Of a DNA stretch of 24,700 bases, positions 11,043-21,455 are shown piece after piece (within the stretch, counting starts at the first letter, position 1; each line of letters opens with the position of its first letter). The DNA lies in assembly GCA_014925825.1 (NCBI GenBank), contig JACGCK010000428.1:1-24700 (forward strand), read 5' to 3'. The DNA is from Pholiota molesta. Lineage: Eukaryota; Basidiomycota; Agaricomycetes; Agaricales; Strophariaceae. The notes under the pieces are model-generated. The model was given only the letters and a program-made list of their open reading frames with translations, did no database searches and was not told where the DNA came from. The position numbers were made by a program, and so were the translations under genes.

Positions 11043-12667
11043 GCGAGTTGGATCAGGTCGGACAAGTCGGAGATGAGGTTGGAGAGACAAGCAGAATGTT
11101 CGTGGGGTACTTAATGCTTTGAAGACAGGAGGGTAAAGCTGCGCACAGCAGGCGCACACGCGCTACCTACTCGCAAAACTTCAGGGGCTAAGCCAAAGGA
11201 AGTCGAAGGAAGTGAGGTTAGTAATGTGTGTCGATTGGGTGTCGGTGAGAAGTTCTGTCGCAGAATTCTTTTCGAACAAGGGAATGTTATAAGTGCGTTC
11301 CTGCGAAATGTCATCGCAGTTGAGGGAAGTCATTAGGTTACGGCCAACGGTGCTGTATTTGGGTGATGGTACCGCACTTATGCCGAACGAATATAGACAT
11401 CCAGCCAGACTTGGTAACACGTTCCCCATGGTACCGGGCGAGAAAATAGAACTGCAGAAACAAGCATTGAGGAAACAAGTGAGAAATGACCCGGCTGCTC
11501 TTCCGCGCCTCCTGAATGATGCAAGGTCACGGTGATGCAATTTCGATGCAATATCAATGCAACACTAAGCAGGCAATAGCCCACAGAGAGTCCTCGGGCG
11601 ATTATAAATCCAGCTCGCCCGTATGGTGCCTGTAAGTCTGAAAAAAAGGTTAATGAAGACAGGAAATTAAATGCGTAGTGTAACACGACGAACCTATTCA
11701 GGGCATTTCGTATGATGCAGTGGAGGATGAGCAGATAAGATGTGGCTTTCCGGTTTACCGACGAGGGGTTATCGTATACTTTTCGTAATGAATATTAGGG
11801 AGTTATGACATGCCGCCATAAGCGATGAAAAACGGCCCATTCACGACTGCAAGGAAATAAGAAAATTACGGACGAAAATATGTTCTGTCCGTCCCATGTC
11901 ATCTGCGAATCACTTGTGTTCAGAAATAGCATATGATAAGTGGTACTTGATAGCGGAAGTTGTCCTTGATCGACTGCCACTGTGACTGATGTTCAGCCAA
12001 AAGCCAGCCCTGCCCGACGGCCTCCGACGGCCTACTCAGCAACGCCAGCACGGATGCTAGTGGACGCCATCGTGACCATAGTATACGCCTTTTCAAATTC
12101 AAGGAGATAACAATCTCTACGGCCATGCGCATATGAAAGACGAGTAGAAGGTGAGAGGATTTTGCAAATCAGGAGAACAGAGTCGAAGTGGTATCAATAC
12201 TATCATGAAGGTTTGAACGCAACATTGGGCTGCATGATCTGTGAGGTCATGATGTATGTAGTAGACCGGATCAATGATATTGATCGGAAATAACTTGAAG
12301 CTCGCCTTGAGCTTGAAGCCTCGATGAGTTATTGGACACTGTCCTTATCAAGTCCTTATTAAATTATGTCAATAAAGTCTAGAGCGTAGATACAACCACA
12401 AAATGTTCCGTTTACCAATGATTCAAGAAAAAAAAATGCATATGTACCCATTATTCAAGCATCCAACCGGCCTCAAGATTCCCAGAGTTTCCTTCCAACT
12501 TCAATGAAAGCATGAAGTGCTGAAAGACGCAACAATTATATATACTGTCCGGCAAGTCCATTAATTATCGGGTATGTAAAAGCCTTATAAAGTCCATTTA
12601 GTACATATGTCTATAAAGTTGAGTGAAGCCACCAGAAGCCCACCCCGATACTGGTATACACATGGTT
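11043..12667. other. Long intergenic region between arrestin and Cdc1-like genes
   Basis: Should contain the arrestin promoter at its left end and the 3' flank of the Cdc1-like gene at its right end. The only coding-like piece is a minus-strand frame below 12132 (PSEAVGQGWLLAEHQSQWQ), for which I could build no spliced gene. The rest is AT-rich with no motif. Confidence 0.5.
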
Positions 12668-14539
12668 TTAACTTGTCACTACCCATCGAGTAATCAACAC
12701 AAAGGCAGCCAAAGGGAAGATGGCAATATCCCTCGCATCGAGCAGTGTCGTACCGAGCACAGTCCGGCGTCGGGGTGTTCGTCCTTGGTGGCAGAAACAA
12801 ATAGCATCCCGAATTTGGTCTAACCAGCCATCCACGGCAGGGTAGTTCAGCTTTATTTGCCGATGAGGGCTTTGTAGCGCAAACCAGCCAGGAGCCCGCG
12901 GGCTCGCCCGTGTGGTAAGACTTGTCCCAAATGATATAGAAGGTAGCAAAGATATCAAAGGACGGCGAGTATGTGGCGGAGAGGCGTAATGCGGGCTTAG
13001 CTCGGTCATCTCTTCGTCGGGGTCCTCTGCATCTGCCTGAAATACGACGGTAGCATCTGATGATAGCCTAGTGTGGAAGGAGCGCCGTATGCCAATAACA
13101 TTCGTGGTAAAGACGGCGATAATAGATAGCGCGAGGAGGGGGAGGTATACGTTGAGGTAGATCCTCAGTTGATCTGGAAGAAGGCAGAGCTGGTCTGCAT
13201 AGGTATCGAGCCCTTCTGTCCTCAGTTCGGTGGGCGCAAGAGACAAAAGTTGAAAGCCAGGCTGTCGGACGTTCATCACCATGGATATGGTTTTGACGGT
13301 AACCTCGCGAACAACGCGAGGTCTATTGGGAGGGAAAGACCGATGGAAGTATTCACAGTAATCATGGTCGTCCCCGCTGAGTACTGGCATGTCAATACTT
13401 GGGACAATTTCAATCTGGAATAACTTTACCTATAAATTACCACAGGGTCAAATGATTCTAAGAGACGCTGAGATGATTGCTTTTCCAGAATATTTTGGTA
13501 TCCAGGACCGACGCCAGGTCGAATTGAACCACGTTCTCTGAAAGGACCACAGCTTTTGCCATCTGTTCTATATAGTGGTATATGGCTGAACAAAACTACA
13601 GGATCTGTATGTTCTTCTGGAGCGAAATCAGACAATTATCGTCTTCGTCAATCAGATTCTAGACTTACCGCGTGCAAACTTTGTTGCAAATTCGAGAGCT
13701 CCACCCTTTCTTGGGATCCATTGTTTAGCAGTCTTTTTTTGCCCATGCCGTTGTGCATCTTCATCAGCGTAGCTTGGGGCATCGAACAAGATGAGACTGT
13801 GATTCGCAATTGAAATTTCGCGATTTGGGGCTCCAAAATGTACTGCATATCGACTGTGGGCATTGGGTGCAATGTGGATTGCCTTTCCTAACCTAATGAT
13901 GCACATAAGGAATGCATGAGCGTTGAGTGGATTTACCAAGTTAACGAAGACGTACCCAATATCATGGTTTCCCGGGATGAAATATTGGGGAATAGAATCA
14001 TCCGCCTTGAAGATATCCTTGAATCTTCGATAGTAGTTTTCGTACCTAAAATTGTTTTGATACGGGTAAGCGATAATAGTTGCAAGGAAAATGCATCTTG
14101 GGCCATACTCTGCACTTGACATCACATCCCGGCCGTTGTCCATCATGTCCCCAAGGAATACAATAGCATCAGGGTTCTTCTTGATAGCAGCACGCCAACT
14201 CTTTCGCAAGTTTAGATCAACTATGATGCGCGTCAAATAGGCAGAAAAGGCGCTGCGCGTGGGATAGGAATTTCGGTCGATGATCTGCGGGTCGGCTACG
14301 AGGAGGACATGGGCAGGCCGAATTTCAGTGGCATTTTTCACCATGTCACCCTGTTCAAGAAACCTATAGCAAGCTCGCGCCTAGACTGAAATCCAACGCA
14401 CCACGTATATCTCCGAGTCGGGCCAGTTGCAAGAACGAACGCTGGATGAGAAGGTCGCATATTCGTACCAAACTATGACGAGGATCCAGAATACTCGCAG
14501 GGCGTTAACGACGACGCGGCGTCGGCCTGGGGCCGCCAT
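12668..14539 (-). CDS. Cdc1/Ted1/PGAP5-type metallophosphoesterase, probable GPI-anchor remodelling enzyme
   Basis: Predicted product of 529 residues from six exons: 14539-14402, 14350-14109, 14045-13956, 13892-13669, 13616-13430 and 13376-12668; 1,590 bases, all phases agree. The metallophosphoesterase motifs are present in order: VADPQ at about 64-68, FLGDMMDNG at about 111-119, IPGNHDIG, FSHIPLYR and SGDDHDYC (from about 294). These supply the two-metal ligands. A hydrophobic N-terminal segment (NALRVFWILVIVWYEY), a central one (YLNVYLPLLALSIIAVF) and a C-terminal one (IAIFPLAAFVLITRWVV) suggest membrane anchoring, as in yeast Cdc1, an ER/Golgi enzyme that removes ethanolamine phosphate from GPI mannose. 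Which GPI position it acts on cannot be told. The 63-base second intron has no in-frame stop, so retention would keep the frame. Confidence 0.9.
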
Positions 14540-15150
14540 GCATTAGGAGCTTTGAAGAGTCGTTTCTGTTGAGCAGCAGTGGTCTTAATTTAAAAATCCG
14601 TCCGTCTTGAAGATGGTCGTATGAATTATGTGCCAAGCTTGGCATGTGAGAAAGTCCAGCTGTCCGAAGTCAGTCAGATCACGGTCCGCCAACATACTGG
14701 CAGCCACATAACATTATACGAATTGATGTCGATTAACTTCAATAGACTCCAAGTCCAAAGGTATTTACTGGACATCTAATAACCAAAATACTCAAGACTG
14801 CTCTTGAGTAGATTCTCCAAGATATTTGACAAGAGAACTATTTCGGACATTAACTTTCCAGAGAAGATATCCGCTCTTATAAGCAGACGGAGCAAAATGG
14901 AGAATTCAACTAAGGATATCACACAATCAAAGAACAAACGATAGCAGGGTATATATGTCTGACGGCAGAAGATTCAACTGGCGACTTGAACATGGTTTCG
15001 CAGTGGCATTTATCTGGACGCGGCGGACTCAGACGGGAGAGCAGAGTACCATCGGCGTCAAACAAATGCAGTGTCTTCAACAATCTGAAAGTTGCAGAAG
15101 ATTCTAAATCGGTGTTGGTAGAGGTAAATAAACTTTCATTCAGGTTGGTG
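14540..15150. other. Intergenic between the Cdc1-like gene and the complex I subunit gene
   Basis: Contains the upstream region of the Cdc1-like gene and the 3' flank of the small complex I gene, both minus strand. AT-rich (TTAATTTAAAAATC near 14585). No other gene is visible. Confidence 0.55.
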
Positions 15151-15502
15151 TCAATGGTGTCCTCCATGCCCGTCTCCGTGGTCATCGCCGAATGAGTGTC
15201 GGCCCTAAAATTCAGGCGTGAGCGAAGATTAAAAGCACGATGAAGGTTACTCACAAGTAGTTTAGCTCCATCTTGTCTGTGCTTGGATATTAGGCTGGGC
15301 GCGAATGGAAAGACAGCGGTTGAACGAACCTAGCGCGGTAGAAGATGAAGAACCACATGGATGCTCCCAGAGCTTTAGCAAGGAAGTTGTATCCAGCACC
15401 GGGAAGGTGTGGGTGGAACCCTGGTGCTGGGCTACATGTCAGTACAGTGGAGGACATATACCAAAGAACTGAGGACATACCATGCGCTCCGTGACCAGCC
15501 AT
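15151..15502 (-). CDS. Small accessory subunit of mitochondrial complex I (NDUFB2/AGGG-like)
   Basis: Predicted product of 64 residues from four exons: 15502-15481, 15426-15330, 15276-15255 and 15204-15151; 195 bases, phases agree. Two exons are only 22 bases long. The protein starts MAGHGAHAPGFHPHLPGAGY, has one membrane segment (FLAKALGASMWFFIFYRAR), continues QDGAKLLGRHSFGDD and ends in a Gly/His-rich tail (HGDGHGGHH). A short Gly/His N-terminus, one helix ending in Y/F-R-A-R, then DG-x-x-LLG is the layout of NDUFB2-type single-helix subunits of NADH:ubiquinone oxidoreductase in the inner membrane. Assignment rests on this pattern only; another tiny respiratory subunit is possible. The gene is divergent from the zinc-knuckle gene. 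Confidence 0.65.
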
Positions 15503-15664
15503 GGTGTAGAGAGTTCGGGTCAGAGACGTATTTATGTTTGTTTGCATACTTCGACGCGATTAGCTCGTCGCGCATGCTTCACTAGCCTCAAATCTGTCAA
15601 ACTTCCTTTCCCATTTGTTCTCGTGGGCTCAGTTCTTCCTTTCGTTCCTTTCATCTGAGACACG
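15503..15664. promoter_or_regulatory. Shared divergent promoter region
   Basis: Only 162 bases separate the start codon of the complex I subunit gene (minus strand) from the ATG of the zinc-knuckle gene (plus strand), so both promoters must lie here or overlap. No TATA box is evident; a pyrimidine-rich tract (CTTCCTTTCGTTCC, about 15634-15648) precedes the plus-strand ATG. Confidence 0.6.
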
Positions 15665-18600
15665 ATGGAGACCACGAAAAAACGAAAGCGCGCCATCGAT
15701 CTGCCTCGAATCGTCTACGATGCCACGACTCGGGTTTTTGACCGGTTATTTAAAGGTATTGACCTCAGCTCGTGGTCTTGAATTAACACTCGATTAATCC
15801 TACACGTAGAGGATTCTCTGGAAGGAATGAAGGATGTAGTGCGAAAAAAGCTTGGTGTTCCATCCTCGACACCTGTGCAGCTTGCTCAGTTACGCGACGG
15901 TCAAACAGTTGATCTTGAGGATGGTGCGTTCGGCTAGTCGCGTCTTTTCCCCCCAAACATCAAACTAAATCTGCGCAGACGATGATTTTGAGGCATTCTC
16001 CTCCTCGGCATACAAATCTTCGACGGCAACAGTCAAGGTTATTGTCGGAAGCGGCACATCTTCTGTCGAAGCTAATGGAGTCCCAACATTTGCTCAGGTT
16101 AGTCTGAAAGTACCTCAGATTCCTGGAATCATAGTAACTAAAGTCTACTTTAATAGACACCTGAAGCCTCCGATAGGAAGAAGAAGAAATCGAAGGACAA
16201 AAAGAAACACGACGCGCTAGACTTTTCTCAAGACCAACACAGGGCCGTCACTCCCCAAACCACTCCTTCAGAAAGCCCTCGGCCATCTAAAAAGCGCAGG
16301 GTCTCATTTGTTGAGCCCTCTCTACAGCTAAACAAGGAAATCAACGAAGTAGCTGCACAATGGGATCGACTTGCCTCACTGAACGGTTCGGAAAGCACGC
16401 CTCAGCAAGAGTCGACGCAGCCCGAGGAGAATGTTGAATCAATATCTACCAAGCAGAAGAGACAGGAAAGAAGGAAAGAAAAAAGGAAAGAGAGGCTGCA
16501 GAAGGCTGCAGAGGTCGAATCGTCGAAAGAGAGTACGCCTATAGTCCAAGATGGTACGCCCCAACCAGACTCGGAGAAAGAGAAAAAGAAAAAGAGAAAG
16601 AAGGAGAAGAAAGCTCTGGAAAGTGCCAAGCAGGACGAGTCGACAGTGACACCCGAACCTCAACCAGGCGAAACAGTGGACAAGCCAGCAAAGGCAAAGT
16701 CACAGAAGGTCAATGGCATAAACGATGCTGCTACAGATGACACAGCTGCCACTAAAAAGTCGAAGAAGAGGTCAAGGGCTACCGAGACCGATTCTACGGA
16801 CAAACTTGAGTCAGGAAAGGCTACCACTCCAAATTCTTCCACTGAACCACCACCAGAAACCGAGAATACTGAAGAAGCCTCACGGTCAGCTAAAAAGCAA
16901 AAGCACGCGCATAAGGATGGCGTCAATGCAGGTGCTGACGGCGCAAACAAAAAATCCTCCACGAAGGAAACTAATATTCCAAATGCTCCGGAAGTTCCTC
17001 CTCCCAAAACGCCAAAGAAATCAAAAATCAAATCGCCAGCGATCATCGCATCTGAAGATTCCGTGGGTTTCATTATCTCCATTTCATATCCTCTGTTAAC
17101 GCATCCTGTAGGACCCTGAAACAGCGGCTCCTTCTCAGAAGTCCTCTGGAGAAGTCGACGCCCCAATACCAACGAAGAAAGCAAGGCGCAAGTCTGACGC
17201 ACACCCATCGGCGCCAATTACACCAGCTGAGAAGCAACCTACTAAGAAATCGAATGATTCATCATCATCTCAGTCCAAAGGTTCGTAGCTATCTGACTGA
17301 CTCGCATGCTCAGCCTGATAATAATTCGATAGACACACCCCCTGTGGTGCCAGAAGCTGCGGTGCCAACTGAAAAGGGTAAATACAACTCTCGCGATGGC
17401 TCTTCCGCATATCTAATCTTACTGTACAGCACCGGCCAATCCCAAGCCCAAAAAGAACTCAGACGCAATACCAACAGCAGCTGAAGGTTTATCTACTTTT
17501 TTAAATGATCTGACTAGTCGACCAACCAAACTTTGCAGCTAAAACTCCGAAAAAGGCCACTAAGAAAGCCGACACTTCCGAACCAACTGAGGGTTAGTTC
17601 CAGTACCAGTACATGTCTTTAAATCGCCCATTTTTATTCTAATAGATACCAAAGCAGCCACCAAAGCAGCCGTTGCAGCAATTTTAGCTCGCAAACAAGC
17701 AGCTACAGCGGCTACTCGACCTGAGCCGGTCATTGCTCTTTCAGCTGTTTCTGCCAAAAAGACAGCAGCCATACCTGGCTCATCCTTGGCGCAGACAACT
17801 GCAGCTCTTGCCATTGCAGATCCTGCGCTTCTGCAGATCTCGTCAGATGAATCCATCAGCGCGGCGGTTCCCTCGTCGGCCAAAGGGCCAGAAGCGCCAC
17901 AGAGCTCCACCTCGAAGGTAACCAAAACACCGGTATCATCTGCGCACATTCTGGCGCAAGCAAAGACGGCCGTGAATGGGTCCACGACATTGTCAGCGTC
18001 CGCCAAGAAACCAGCTAAAGCTGCCAAACCGTCGACGTGCCCAGTTTGTGGCGCGGTGCCCTGGCATATCCGGTCGAAGTGCCCAATTATCAAGTCAGGT
18101 ATACGGGCGATGCGCAAGCGAATTGGCGAGCTGGAACTAGAACTCGTTTCGGACGACGAAGACAACGACAACGAAGGCATTTCTGCGATTATTGCTGAAC
18201 TGCGCGTGCAGATCGAGAAGAAGACGAAAAAGCCGAAGCCGACTCCTGCTGCCGTACAGGAGGAAGAAAGCCCACCTGCGGCTGCTGCCCCCGCTGTCAA
18301 GTCAGTCGATGCCTCCCCTCCATCTATTGAGGTTAACGTCGTATCTTCGTCTGCAGCGCAGCCGCTTCTCCCTGACGCTGAAGCTGAACCACTATCTGCG
18401 CGCGCCGCGCCATCTGCTGGCCCACTGCCATCTAAATCTAAACCTGCGCCATCTGCCCAATCTAGAAAGTCTATCATCCCCATACCATCATCTACCCAGC
18501 CAACACCGTCTATTCGATCTTTATATACAATCCAACCATTATCTGCAACACAGCCCTCACATTCTAACCAACCATCCGCCTCACAACCACCGCCGCTCTC

Positions 18601-20905
18601 ACACAAGGAGCCCAAAAAATCCAGACCATCCATGCCCCCTCCCAAGCCCCCTGCAATCGACCTGCCAATCTTCCCATCCTTCGGCGACCTTGCTCTCGCA
18701 GCTACAACCAATATCCTCGGATTCGCTGGCGACGTTTCTACCGTCAGCGACCACGATCTTGAAGAGCTCATGCGCGGACCTAAAATTACTTCCCAAGATG
18801 TGCCTTCCGAGGACGACGACGATGTAGAACCAGACGACCAACAGGAACCGGACGCTGTCCTGGAGGAGGACGTCGTCGACGTGCCCGCGCCCAAACATGC
18901 GACTCGGATCGAGTACCCGAGCTCGAGTGACGAGGAAGGCGAGGACGAGGAGGAAAATACTTCGGATGATGTAGCAGCGTCTGTAACACCGGCCACTGTG
19001 GATTCTGAGGAGGCCGTACAAGTGCAGCAAATGACGAATACTGCTGCTGCGAAACCGGCACCCACCCCGAGGGCCGAGCAAGAAGAAGAGGAGGAGGAGG
19101 AGGAAGAGGAGGAGAAGGGAAAGGAACAAGAGGAGCAGGGACAAGAAGAAGAAGAAGAGGAGGACGAGGACGAGGAGGCGAAAGAAGGAGAGAAAGAAGA
19201 AGTGGAGCAGGAGGAGGAGGAAAAGGAAAAGGAACAAGAGGAGGAGCAGGGACAAGAAGAGGAGGAGCAGGGACAAGAAGAGGAGGAGGAGGAAGAAGAA
19301 GGAGAGAAAGAAGAAGTGGAGCAGGAGAAGGAGGAAGGAGAGGGAGAAATGGAACAGGAGAAGCAGGCAGGCCAAAAATCATTCCAAGAGATGAACCTTT
19401 CGAGCAGCTCTCGCTCATCAGGCAAGGCCGGAGACGCCGCAGTGAATGACGTGGTTTCTGCTGACCTCGCACTGCCGTCTTCCACGTCCATTGCACCCTC
19501 TGCCGTTACGACTATCCCGCATTCAGACGAGGAAATCGCAAAGAAGCTCGGCGCTGTCGCTGCCTCCGCTAATCCCGAGGTCTCGTCCTCTTCTTCGCAA
19601 ACACCACCCAACGCCAATGCACCCGACCCGATCGAAGCCGATGACGACGACGAGCAACCAGCGTCTCCGCCTGAAGCCATACTCTCAGCCGACGACGCCG
19701 ACGAGCCTCCTCCCAAAGAATCGACGCCTAAAATCGCCCTCCGCACGAGGAGCCAGAGGACCAAGAGCGCGTCGCAACCGCCTCCAGCCACCATCCAGAC
19801 CCGCACCAGAAGCAAGAACCAAGAAGATTCTGCAAGTCAACCTGAGCCAGCAAAGACCCCCGGACGGAAGACGCGGGGCGCGCAGCTCACCAAGATCTCG
19901 GAGCTGCCCGTACCTATTCCGCCTGCCAGCGTCCGCGTTATCAGGATGCCCGCACAGTCGCAGGCGCCCGAGCCCGCGCCCGCGCCCGCTCCGACCCCGA
20001 GGGCGACGCGCCAGCGCGGGGCGGCTATGAGCGAGCCTCCTGCGCCTGTTGCAGTGGCGACGCGGGGTAGAAAGGCGGCAGCTGCAGCAATAACAGCAGC
20101 AGCCCAGAAGACCACTACTGCTACTACGCGAACTGGCAAGGCTGCTGATGATGATGCTGGCGCTGTCACACTGCCATCGAAGGCTGTGGCGAAGCAGGCT
20201 GCGACGAGCAAGACCCCTGCTAAGACGGCGACGAGGGCGGCTGCTAATATGAGGACGCGTGCGAGTAGATTAACAGCTGACCTCGAGTCAGCTGGAGAGG
20301 AGGAGGAAAAGGAAGAAGATGTTGCCCCAGCGAATCGTGAGGCCTCGTTAGCTTCGTGGGCCGTGCTTCCAGAGCCACAGAGCGGTCCGTCGCAAAATGA
20401 AAGCGAACTGCATGGGACAGCGGACGTCGACGAACTGATTTCCAGCCCAGCTGGCGGTGGTCAGAAGACAGCAGCGCAGGAAGATCCGTTATTTATGTTT
20501 GCGGAAAGCCAGATGGACCTTCCATATTCGCAGTATCCATTGCCCACTTCGACGCAGCCGCGCGACCGCTCCGCGTCACCCAATGACTCGGACGATGATG
20601 ACGCGGACGAAGTCGCGGCGACTGTCGTGCGTTCAAGGCAGTCGACTGGCAGTCAGTTCCGTTCGCTCACGGAGATCACGAGCCAACGGAGGCCCTTCGC
20701 GCCTAGGTACTCATCGCAGCTCGTCGTGCCGAGCTCGCAAATGGAGCCGGAGGACATGTTTGGGAGAGGCAAGGATAATGGAGAGGAGTCGGAGTCGGAG
20801 TCGGAGAGCGAGAGCGAGGGAGAGACGCCCGTCCCGAAGCTAAGGGCGGCGCATTTCCCGCAGACGAGGCTTGCTGGTGCCAGTGTGCCTCCACGACGCA
20901 GATGA
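15665..20905 (+). CDS. Large, mostly disordered, probably nuclear zinc-knuckle protein
   Basis: Predicted product of 1,604 residues from nine exons: 15665-15755, 15810-15923, 15979-16097, 16157-17062, 17112-17280, 17333-17377, 17430-17486, 17539-17592 and 17646-20905; 4,815 bases, phases agree. It begins METTKKRKRAIDLPRIVYDA. Residues about 15-95 look like a ubiquitin-like or PB1-like beta-grasp fold (SLEGMKDVVRKKLGVPSSTP, QLRDGQTVDLEDDDDFEAF). A Lys/Glu/Ser-rich region with basic clusters (KKKKRKKEKK) follows, suggesting nuclear location. At about 650-664 stands one zinc knuckle, CPVCGAVPWHIRSKC (C-x2-C-x5-H-x4-C), then a short Glu-rich helix. Residues about 996-1095 are nearly pure Glu with Gly-Gln spacers; the C-terminal third is Ala/Pro/Arg-rich and ends with an SES/ESE acidic repeat. 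I do not recognise a named family; a chromatin or ribosome-biogenesis role is a guess. Confidence 0.85.
19078..19375 (+). repeat. Glu-coding purine-rich minisatellite inside the zinc-knuckle gene
   Basis: Almost all purines on the + strand. A 30-base unit starting GAAGGAGAGAAAGAAGAAGT occurs identically at 19184-19213 and 19298-19327, 114 bases apart, and GGAGCAGGGACAAGAAGA recurs at about 19132, 19243 and 19264. It encodes Glu runs interrupted by EQGQE and GEKEEVEQE. The repeats keep frame, as expected for replication slippage under selection on an acidic tract. Confidence 0.85.
20786..20817 (+). repeat. Short GGAGTC hexamer repeat in the same gene
   Basis: Several tandem copies of GAGTCG/GGAGTC, shifting to GAGAGCGAGAGC, encode a run of alternating Glu and Ser near the C-terminus of the zinc-knuckle protein, a typical casein kinase 2-type acidic serine tract. 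Confidence 0.75.
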
Positions 20906-21303
20906 TTTTTTTTTTGCCATCTTGTCAATATTTTTAATGCATTCATTATTTTTGTCAACTGTCTATAGGATTTCTTGGGATTCTTGGATGCTGAATGCTT
21001 TGCACCATAACTAGTTGTTTTTATTGTATATAGTAGCACAGCACATCCACTACGTCTTTACGTGTAGCATAGGTCATCCGTTCGTACACATTTGGAGATA
21101 AGAAGACTTGAAGAAGATTTGAACCTTGCTTGAACCCTTTTTGAGTGAGTCCGATGAATGGTGTTGGTCGGTCATTCGGCCTATCAGAAGGGACTGCTTA
21201 CATCAGCAGCGAAGAAAAAGGCTGCAGAAATTTTGATGGGCTCTTCACTCTGCCCAATTGCCTCTTGCCTACTAGACTCTAGGAGCCTCACCGCTTCTTG
21301 TTC
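20906..21303 (+). promoter_or_regulatory. Intergenic: 3' flank of the zinc-knuckle gene and CPA1 promoter
   Basis: Begins with a T-rich 3' end (a T run immediately after the stop codon at 20905, and ATTTTTAATGC near 20930). The right part carries the CPA1 promoter and 5' leader; I see no clear TATA box close to the leader ORF. The transcription start cannot be placed from sequence alone. Confidence 0.5.
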
Positions 21304-21426
21304 ATGATCTTCACCCAGAACACCAGGGACGAGTACGTAGCTCTTACTGCTCCTACTTGTGGTCTATGCTCACTTTTTCCTTGCAGCTACCTCAGTGACC
21401 TCGTATTCTCTCTCCTGAACCATTAG
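21304..21426 (+). CDS. Upstream ORF of CPA1: arginine attenuator peptide, split by an intron
   Basis: Spliced from 21304-21332 and 21387-21426 (intron 21333-21386, donor GTACGT, acceptor TTGCAG) it encodes 22 residues: MIFTQNTRDD, then YLSDLVFSLLNH. The fungal arginine attenuator peptide of the Neurospora arg-2 and yeast CPA1 leaders has the core DY[LI]SDH and stalls the ribosome at the uORF stop when arginine is high. Here DYLSD is identical, Phe-Thr stands upstream as in Neurospora, and the number of residues from Asp-Tyr to the stop is the same as in Neurospora; the His and Trp after DYLSD are Leu and Phe. The stop lies 29 bases before the CPA1 ATG. The uORF ATG has a weak context (T at -3) and the CPA1 ATG a good one (A at -3), which fits leaky scanning. 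Homology and splice sites are seen; the regulatory role is inferred. Confidence 0.85.
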   Translation: MIFTQNTRDEYVALTAPTCGLCSLFPCSYLSDLVFSLLNH

Positions 21427-21455
21427 ATCCCAGCAAGCCAAGCCAACCAGCCAAT

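Noticed and set aside
11795..12132. Possible small minus-strand gene (EAVGQGWLLAEHQSQWQ, later NGPFFIAYGGMS)
   Set aside because: No combination of donor, acceptor and phase joined the two pieces, and no family was recognised.
13505..13535. T-loop-like GGTTCAATTCGA on the minus strand suggesting a tRNA
   Set aside because: It encodes RGSIRP in the Cdc1-like gene and no acceptor stem or anticodon arm surrounds it.
16660..17217. Minus-strand frame of 185 codons opposite the same gene
   Set aside because: Antisense shadow of the Lys/Thr-rich coding exons, crossing two of their splice sites.
17560..19815. A 751-codon minus-strand open frame rich in Ser and Cys
   Set aside because: It is antisense to the zinc-knuckle gene; its poly-Ser runs are the complement of the purine-rich Glu/Ala codons. 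No start context, introns or motifs.
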